From Bacteroidota bacterium (lineage in GTDB: Bacteria > Bacteroidota > Bacteroidia > B-17B0 > Aurantibacillaceae): 64,000 nucleotides of DNA. Position numbers and translations under genes: made by a program. Of the stretch, positions 58,333 to 64,000 are shown in pieces. The stretch covers positions 1 to 64,000 of the forward strand of contig JAJONO010000028.1 of the NCBI GenBank assembly GCA_021323535.1, written 5' to 3'. Position 1 is the first letter of the stretch; each line of letters starts with the position of its first letter. Under the pieces are notes generated by a model. It saw only the letters and a program-made list of their open reading frames with translations, did not search any database and was not told the origin of the DNA.

Positions 58333-58427
58333 TTTAAGCCGCAGATTTCACAGATTCATGCAGATAAATGAATGGATATCCTGCTTACAGCGATCCGCGA
58401 AAATCCATGAAATCTGTGGCTTATAAA
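58333..58427. repeat. Inverted CGCAGATTTCACAGATT word repeat after sprA
   Basis: TTAAGCCGCAGATTTCACAG then ATTCATGCAGAT (58334-58365) faces ATCCGCGAAAATCCATGAAA then TCTGTGGCTTATAA (58393-58426). The outer part AAGCCGCAGATTTCA / TGAAATCTGTGGCTT pairs with one G-T pair. It starts 12 bases after the sprA stop, on the transcript side of sprA. Confidence 0.75.
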
Positions 58428-58438
58428 AAGAGAGTTGT

Positions 58439-61400
58439 TTATTGGAAGTTAATTCTTAAGCTAAATCCTCCGGTAGCATTTGATGTTGGGAACGAAGCCG
58501 AAGTTTTAGGTTTGGTTCTTATCCAATCGTAGAAGAGACGCAGGTTTATATTTTGCGTTAAAGCATAATCGGCCGACGACCTCAACGTGATAATATCCGT
58601 TCCACCTGTTGGAATACTGATTCCATCAGAGATCCTTCTGATCACCGATATATTCTGACGGTAGCTTACATCTACCTTAATGGTAAGATTACTTTCAAGT
58701 GGTTTGCCCTGGATCTGTACTTTTTTGAAACGAAGCTTAGGATACATATAACCTAACCCTAAAATGTATTCCTGTCCTTTTGTTTCAATGATCTGCGGAC
58801 CTGTAATATTCAGACTCGTTGTTTTATCGCGCTTGGTTTCAACGTTGGCCGACCAGCCTTGTTTCATAAACTGGAAGTCGAATTTCACCAGTGGTGCAAA
58901 TGCTTCAGTTATTGTAATAGCGTTCATGCTGTAATAAGGGATAAAGTTCGGAGTCAATGCAAAACTATTACTTGCAACTGTTACCGGTACTCTCACGTTT
59001 TGTGTCGTTCCATCAGCATTGAATAATAAGTTGTTAGCAAAACCTGAAACGGCCATATTACTTCTGTAACCATGTCGGATAGTAATGCTTCTGAATGTTT
59101 TCTTAAGCAGTGGTATTTTTCCTAAACCATCCCAGCTGATTGTCCAGTTAGGAAGAGGAATAGTTGGGAAAGGATCGTGCGTTTTGTATCCTTTAATTTT
59201 TCTTCCGGTGTAAGTGTTGTGGAAAGCAGCGAAAAGCACGTCCTGCTGATTATCGTCGTACCCATCAATATAACTTACAGTAGTTGTTCCCTGCTGGTAA
59301 CTTAAAGCGCCCTGCGATAAAGGGTTGGCAGCACCCAGTTCGTTAGCAACTGTTCTTCTTTCTGCCAGGAATTCTTCAAACAGTTTAGACTTAGAGTCAT
59401 CATTTCCATCTGTGAATGATTTGAAAAAGGTAAATGTTGAAATGTTGAAAGTTCCGCTTTCGGCCCTGCTGACATGGAAATCAAAATCTTTTTTGACTGT
59501 GTCGTAAATGAGGTATTCGCTCAGGCTCTTCGACAACTTGTACATACCGTTGAGTTCTATTTTCAGACTTCCATGAGGCTCTATACTTGAACGATAGGAG
59601 AAATCTTTACTTGTAGTGGACGTATACGGCGTGGTTTGCTGCGGCCATTTTGAGAGCCAGTTGTTCTCTGCGCTTCGTTCACGTAAACGCTCATCGTACC
59701 ATCCTGTTGTAAAGAGGAAGCCAGGCGCATAGTTGTATCGCGAATCCATACCGGCATACTGCGAGCTTGGTAAGAAATTAGGAAGCGCTTGCCCGCCAGT
59801 TAAAGCGTATGTCACCGAAACATTTTTTATCATCATGATTCCTCTTGCAAGAAATTCAAGAACATCTTTAAAGTTTTCGTCTTTTTTCGGATTAGTGCTA
59901 TCCGTTAACGCTTTGTTAGTTCCGCCTTTTGTTGTTTGTCCTTTTATGGTTGACGAGCCAGGATTTTTAGAGCTGCTTTTCTGATTTGTATTTAGTTTTT
60001 TGAAGTATGGAATCTTATTATACAGTTGTATCATATTAAAGTTCCCTGTATAATTATGCGTATTTGTATTCTGAATAGTATTACCAATGCTGTCGTTAGC
60101 GGCAAACGGACGACGCGACCATGTATAAGTTCCACCGTAGCGATATGTTAAGGTTGCAAAATCAAGAATAGGAATTTTGTTGATAGGCACAGTAACATTC
60201 AGGTTCATTTGTTGCCTGTAACCAATATTCTCTCCAAATCTTCCGAAATCGTTCTGGTTATTTGCTTTTTTACCATAGAGAAAAGTGTTCAGAATCGAAT
60301 CACGGTTTTCTTTCTGTTTAGGACCAACTTCTCCGAGCGGTTCAATGATACGTCCATCATTGCTTGCGGTATAATCAAATTTCACCGATTTACTAAGATC
60401 CCATCTTAAGTTATAATTTCTTGTAACAACAAATGTTTTGTTGAACAGAACCGGATTCTCGAAATCGCTGGCTCCTGCATAAATCCCGGTAATGTCACGG
60501 TTTTTAAGCGCCGCGAAATTACGGTTAACATCCATCGAAGCCCCGAAACTATTTGGTAAAAGCTGAAGATTAAAGTCCTTGATCAATGCAAACCATTTGT
60601 TCTGAAGGAATTTTACTTTGCTGAAAGGACGAATTGTAAACGGCGTTGGAATTGTATAGGCGTATTGAATATTTCCGCGGTATTGTCTTATTGTATTCGA
60701 CTCAATATTAACATTACGCTTAAACATTTCGGTGTAGGCATATGTCACCGAGAAATTCTTAAGATCCCAAGGGAATGGTTTCGCGTCTTTTCGTTTAAAG
60801 CCATCGATCCTTACATTGGTTAAATTGAAGCCTTTCCGTTCTGTAAAGTCAAGCGCTTTCTTTTTAATGTCTTCTTTTTTATCTACAGGAATATTTTCGT
60901 TGTTGTTAAAGTCCTCCATCCTCACATCCGGATCAATAGGATTAAAAAGCGGAGTAATGATTGTCTGGCCGTAATTGTAGAAAATAGGAAGGCTTATTTT
61001 CCAACTTGCAGGGAAAAATTTGCCGGCGTTTACACTTGTGCTAAGATCCCATACAAAGTTGGTTTCTTTTTGTCGCTCATTGATTTTCTTCTCAACACTT
61101 CCCCAGAAAGGCGTGCTGTAAGTTCCTGCAAGTGATACTACACCAAGGTCGGCCAGTTTTGCCTGCACCTGGCCCGTTGTTGCCCAACCACCTTTATTAT
61201 TGAATTCTGTAAGGCGTAATTCGTTGATCCATACTTCAACACAATGCGCAATGTTATCTGTTCCCTTGGTATTACGTACACCCACCATGATACTCTTGAT
61301 CATACCCAGGTTCGGATTTCCAACAACAGTAATTTTATATCCGCCAAAATCTTTAGTAAATGGTTTTGTATACTGGTTAAGGTTACTGAAATAACCATAT

Positions 61401-64000
61401 GCAGGATCTTCGTTACGCGCATTCCTTAAAATAGTAATGTCGCTGAATTTGAAATTGACTTCGTTCTCCGCCGGCCACACCTGGTATCTCGCGTCTTCGC
61501 TGTTTGGATCGTAAACTCCTTTTGGCGTTAATTTAAGCGGTACTTCATATTCGTAAAAGTTGTTGTTGTAATCTGTTCCTACACGGAAGAATAAAGTAAG
61601 GTCGCCATCATTGAGAGGAATGTTGTTAAGTTTCTCAGCGTGAACATTCATCTTAATGTTGTTGTACATACGTGTATCGAGGTCGGACATGTTTCTGAAA
61701 ATAGCGCGGCTGTCACCGTCTTTCAGATTACACACGCGCATCTGAAGCGCCTGCTCGTTCTGTAATACAAGGTTGGTGGTTTGAACGTTTTGCTGTTGCT
61801 GGATCTCAGGAGGAAGTACATAGTTAACCGGGGTTTTTGTTCCGTTTTCCTGTAAACTCACAGCCGAAACGTCGAACGACGTAGTGTTATCATCATTGGC
61901 AATATATTCGCCGGTTGATTTAAGATCAAAGGCGTAGCGTCTCCAGTCGCTTCTCACTAATTCGAAACGCGCCATACGTAATAACACCGGGCGATCGAAA
62001 CCTTTCATGTACACACGCATGAAACGGATCGAGTTAAATCCTTCAATACCTCCAACAACCTGCTCAAACTGAGTGATAGGAATTTTAAACTGGTACCATT
62101 TTACAGTTTTATTAATGCCTCCAAAATCGGCAGTTCCGTCAAAGGCATCCACAATAAAGTTTGTTCCCACCGAATTCGGATTAAGATCCTGTGGCGATAC
62201 TTTGATATGGTACTGGTAATAGTTTTCTGTTTCACTTAATGTGTTATCGCGGTTAACATCTTCAATGTTAGGAAGCGTATTCGGCGAACTGGTGTTATAA
62301 TTTCCTCCGTTCGGATTTGCCCCCGAATACTGATCTTCCGTTGGCGTATTACCTTCTACGTTATTGTATTTCGAATAACGTTCAAGTGTTTTTGCTTCAC
62401 TGGCATCGTAATCATCATCTCTGAAGAAATTATAATTATCTGTTGAAGGGTCATTTCTGAAAGCGTCTTTAGCAGCCTGCGAAGCACCTGAAGCTTCCAT
62501 GTCAGCAACAGCTGCTCTGAATCTCCATTTTTCAGCAGCGTCACTTAACCCATCATAACCTACATCCTGGAAAGGGCGGTCGTTATTATCCTGTGAGAAA
62601 GCATTTACTGTAGCTGGAATGATCGGGAAATTTCCAACGTCATTAGAGTCAACAGGCAAAGTGTTAGAAAAATTCGATTGCCCCTGGAGACCATTTTCAT
62701 ACATCATCCTGCCATCTTTCACAATGTCTTCGGAAGCATTACCCAGGTTGATGTAAAGATCTCCGGCAGGTAATTTTGTTTTATCAAAATCAGGATGCGT
62801 TGCAACGTCGTAATCTTCGTTGAAAGGATCCATTAACCAGAACTGGATGTATTCGATGTTAGCTGCCTGAAAATCGTTGGTCTCAAGTCGGCGCATGATA
62901 CCACCCCAGCGACTGGCAGGATTTTTCAGTCGTCCATCAGGTTCAATACCCGCAGAAATACCAGGGTCTGAATTTACATCATAGTTATAAGGGCCGCGTT
63001 CTGATGGGTAAAATCCTAGATCGAGTACCGGAAGAACAACCTGCTGACCGTTAGGTGGTGTTTTACTTGGGAAAAGTTCCGTTTCAAAAACCTGGCGCCA
63101 CATGTTGTTTGAGAAAATAGTATTGTTGTAATATCCCGGAGTTGTTCCGCTCTGCGAACGGGTAAACATTGGATCGATGCTATACCAGTTGAAACGCGCG
63201 CGGTTTTTACCCGTTTTAGTTGAATTGGTAGTTGATGCCTCAGGGAACATGCTTGGTAAGCCTTGTGGAATACTGGCGAGGAACCATGCGTTTGGACTTC
63301 TTACGTCAATAAGAGAAATAGATCCTTCGAATTCATCGATGTATGAGTTTCCGCTTTTTCCAATAGCTTTCGCGTTGCCCGGAAATAATTTCGCTCCTTC
63401 ACCACGGAAATTGATCGTACTCATTTCTTTGGTGCTGTAAAATGGTAATTTATCAAGTAGGCGCGTTAAGAAAGGCGCTTCGGTTTTGTAATTGAAATCC
63501 AATCCTGCAACAATGTTCTGAACCGGCTCATCACCAAGTCCCACTTTTTGCGTTACAGGTCTTTCATTAAAGCGAAGGAAGGTTCCGCCAAGTTTTAAAT
63601 TCCTTCCTGCGTTATAATCAAAACGGGTTCCCCACAAACTTCTTTGTTGTACGTTAAAGAGAGAGTTACTTTCGAGAGAAACTTTAATTTGTGCCCCGGA
63701 GTTAAGAATTCCTTCGTTGATAATTTTGACGCGGCCCAATGTATAATCAACCGTATAATCAGTATTCTCGGTAAGCGCCATTCCATTTGCAGTTACCATA
63801 ACGGCGCCTTGCGGAATGTTTAACGCGTTAAGCGCGATCTCTGAGCCCGAAGCGGATTTGTATGTTCCTTTGATCCTGTATTTATTTTTATCAGATATAA
63901 ATGAGGCGGCTGTTTTTGTTGAGTCATAAAGCTCCGTGAAAATATATTTATTTGCTTCAGGGAAATCGGAAGGGCTGAATTTAGCTGCTAAACTTCTGCC
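58439..64000 (-). CDS. sprA: Cell-surface gliding/T9SS translocon protein SprA (Sov), 5' end outside window
   Basis: 1853 codons are seen; the frame is open at the right edge (the first residues in the window are GRSLAAKFSPSDFPEANKYI), so the Met at 63797-63799 is internal. SprA is normally about 2400 residues and forms the 36-strand outer-membrane barrel that is the T9SS translocon. Typical segments: GEGAKLFPGNAKAIGKSGNS, GYDGLSDAAEKWRFRAAV, DVNRDNTLSETENYYQYHIK, PITQFEQVVGGIEGFNSIRF, ARFELVRSDWRRYAFDLKS and the closing strand ATGGFSLRINFQ. Together with several T9SS cargo genes in the window it indicates a working T9SS. gcvH and vanZ follow downstream, as usual in this phylum. Confidence 0.95.
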   Translation of the reverse strand, partial: GRSLAAKFSPSDFPEANKYIFTELYDSTKTAASFISDKNKYRIKGTYKSASGSEIALNALNIPQGAVMVTANGMALTENTDYTVDYTLGRVKIINEGILNSGAQIKVSLESNSLFNVQQRSLWGTRFDYNAGRNLKLGGTFLRFNERPVTQKVGLGDEPVQNIVAGLDFNYKTEAPFLTRLLDKLPFYSTKEMSTINFRGEGAKLFPGNAKAIGKSGNSYIDEFEGSISLIDVRSPNAWFLASIPQGLPSMFPEASTTNSTKTGKNRARFNWYSIDPMFTRSQSGTTPGYYNNTIFSNNMWRQVFETELFPSKTPPNGQQVVLPVLDLGFYPSERGPYNYDVNSDPGISAGIEPDGRLKNPASRWGGIMRRLETNDFQAANIEYIQFWLMDPFNEDYDVATHPDFDKTKLPAGDLYINLGNASEDIVKDGRMMYENGLQGQSNFSNTLPVDSNDVGNFPIIPATVNAFSQDNNDRPFQDVGYDGLSDAAEKWRFRAAVADMEASGASQAAKDAFRNDPSTDNYNFFRDDDYDASEAKTLERYSKYNNVEGNTPTEDQYSGANPNGGNYNTSSPNTLPNIEDVNRDNTLSETENYYQYHIKVSPQDLNPNSVGTNFIVDAFDGTADFGGINKTVKWYQFKIPITQFEQVVGGIEGFNSIRFMRVYMKGFDRPVLLRMARFELVRSDWRRYAFDLKSTGEYIANDDNTTSFDVSAVSLQENGTKTPVNYVLPPEIQQQQNVQTTNLVLQNEQALQMRVCNLKDGDSRAIFRNMSDLDTRMYNNIKMNVHAEKLNNIPLNDGDLTLFFRVGTDYNNNFYEYEVPLKLTPKGVYDPNSEDARYQVWPAENEVNFKFSDITILRNARNEDPAYGYFSNLNQYTKPFTKDFGGYKITVVGNPNLGMIKSIMVGVRNTKGTDNIAHCVEVWINELRLTEFNNKGGWATTGQVQAKLADLGVVSLAGTYSTPFWGSVEKKINERQKETNFVWDLSTSVNAGKFFPASWKISLPIFYNYGQTIITPLFNPIDPDVRMEDFNNNENIPVDKKEDIKKKALDFTERKGFNLTNVRIDGFKRKDAKPFPWDLKNFSVTYAYTEMFKRNVNIESNTIRQYRGNIQYAYTIPTPFTIRPFSKVKFLQNKWFALIKDFNLQLLPNSFGASMDVNRNFAALKNRDITGIYAGASDFENPVLFNKTFVVTRNYNLRWDLSKSVKFDYTASNDGRIIEPLGEVGPKQKENRDSILNTFLYGKKANNQNDFGRFGENIGYRQQMNLNVTVPINKIPILDFATLTYRYGGTYTWSRRPFAANDSIGNTIQNTNTHNYTGNFNMIQLYNKIPYFKKLNTNQKSSSKNPGSSTIKGQTTKGGTNKALTDSTNPKKDENFKDVLEFLARGIMMIKNVSVTYALTGGQALPNFLPSSQYAGMDSRYNYAPGFLFTTGWYDERLRERSAENNWLSKWPQQTTPYTSTTSKDFSYRSSIEPHGSLKIELNGMYKLSKSLSEYLIYDTVKKDFDFHVSRAESGTFNISTFTFFKSFTDGNDDSKSKLFEEFLAERRTVANELGAANPLSQGALSYQQGTTTVSYIDGYDDNQQDVLFAAFHNTYTGRKIKGYKTHDPFPTIPLPNWTISWDGLGKIPLLKKTFRSITIRHGYRSNMAVSGFANNLLFNADGTTQNVRVPVTVASNSFALTPNFIPYYSMNAITITEAFAPLVKFDFQFMKQGWSANVETKRDKTTSLNITGPQIIETKGQEYILGLGYMYPKLRFKKVQIQGKPLESNLTIKVDVSYRQNISVIRRISDGISIPTGGTDIITLRSSADYALTQNINLRLFYDWIRTKPKTSASFPTSNATGGFSLRINFQ

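Noticed and set aside
63177-63799. Met at 63797-63799 as the start of sprA
   Set aside because: The frame continues upstream without a stop to the window edge with SprA-like sequence, so this Met is internal.

Overview
The window is chromosomal DNA of a member of the phylum Bacteroidota (AT-rich, gliding/type IX secretion lineage). Supporting signs: a SprA/Sov homologue filling the right end next to gcvH and a vanZ-like gene; several exported proteins with a type IX secretion (T9SS) C-terminal sorting domain; a MurF-Alr fusion; an outer-membrane receptor of the beta-barrel type common in this phylum; the futalosine menaquinone pathway (mqnB, mqnD); and promoters that fit the Bacteroidota -33 TTTG / -7 TAnnTTTG pattern (best before gcvH and folA). 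Order and genus cannot be fixed from the sequence alone. I see no rRNA, tRNA, CRISPR array, insertion sequence or prophage.

Layout. 1-4700: the tail of an outer-membrane barrel gene, then small secreted or unknown genes scattered in repeat-rich DNA, including an unlisted 40-residue ORF. 4766-6475: a seven-repeat SBBP propeller with T9SS tail. 6831-12894: tdk and murF-alr (translationally coupled), a conserved unknown gene, an M28 peptidase, nadD and a RelE-like toxin-antitoxin pair. 12934-24397: a two-domain VOC protein, a T9SS lectin-like protein, kbl overlapping a TPR/SpoIIE phosphatase, a TonB-type receptor, a DUF885 protein and a PDZ-hydrolase. 24593-33385: a minus-strand run of response regulator, propeller histidine kinase, M1 aminopeptidase, S4 RNA-binding protein, T9SS protein and BNR-repeat protein. 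33462-38770: M20 peptidase, small membrane protein and LEA lipoprotein, yqgE, folA, yihY, OmpA lipoprotein. 38809-42913: four or five uncharacterised small genes followed upstream by mqnD and mqnB. 43057-44828: two PTPS/QueD paralogues and folE. 44869-49395: a 1508-residue conserved exported protein of unknown function, divergent from purL. 51847-55250: a broken trmB, a barrel protein and a double ABC ATPase. 55356-64000: PrsW protease, DedA, VanZ, GcvH and SprA.

The most unusual feature is not a gene. Much of the intergenic DNA is built from a few families of short degenerate words repeated in tandem or as inverted pairs: CGCAAAGA/CACAGAGA-type, CGCAGATTTCACAGATT-type, ATTTTACATTTTCCAT-type, TTGAACG-type and CTTGTTTC-type. 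They sit between convergent genes where they could form terminator hairpins, in a divergent promoter region, and also run into genes: they appear to supply the last residues of PurL, the N-terminus of the M28 peptidase, a loop of MqnD and perhaps the signal peptide of the LEA lipoprotein. A second set consists of perfect short hairpins, several with the same TTC loop. Together with a deletion-frameshift in trmB next to the altered purL end, this suggests a chromosome whose non-coding DNA is being shaped by small palindromic or word repeats. Function of the repeats is inference.
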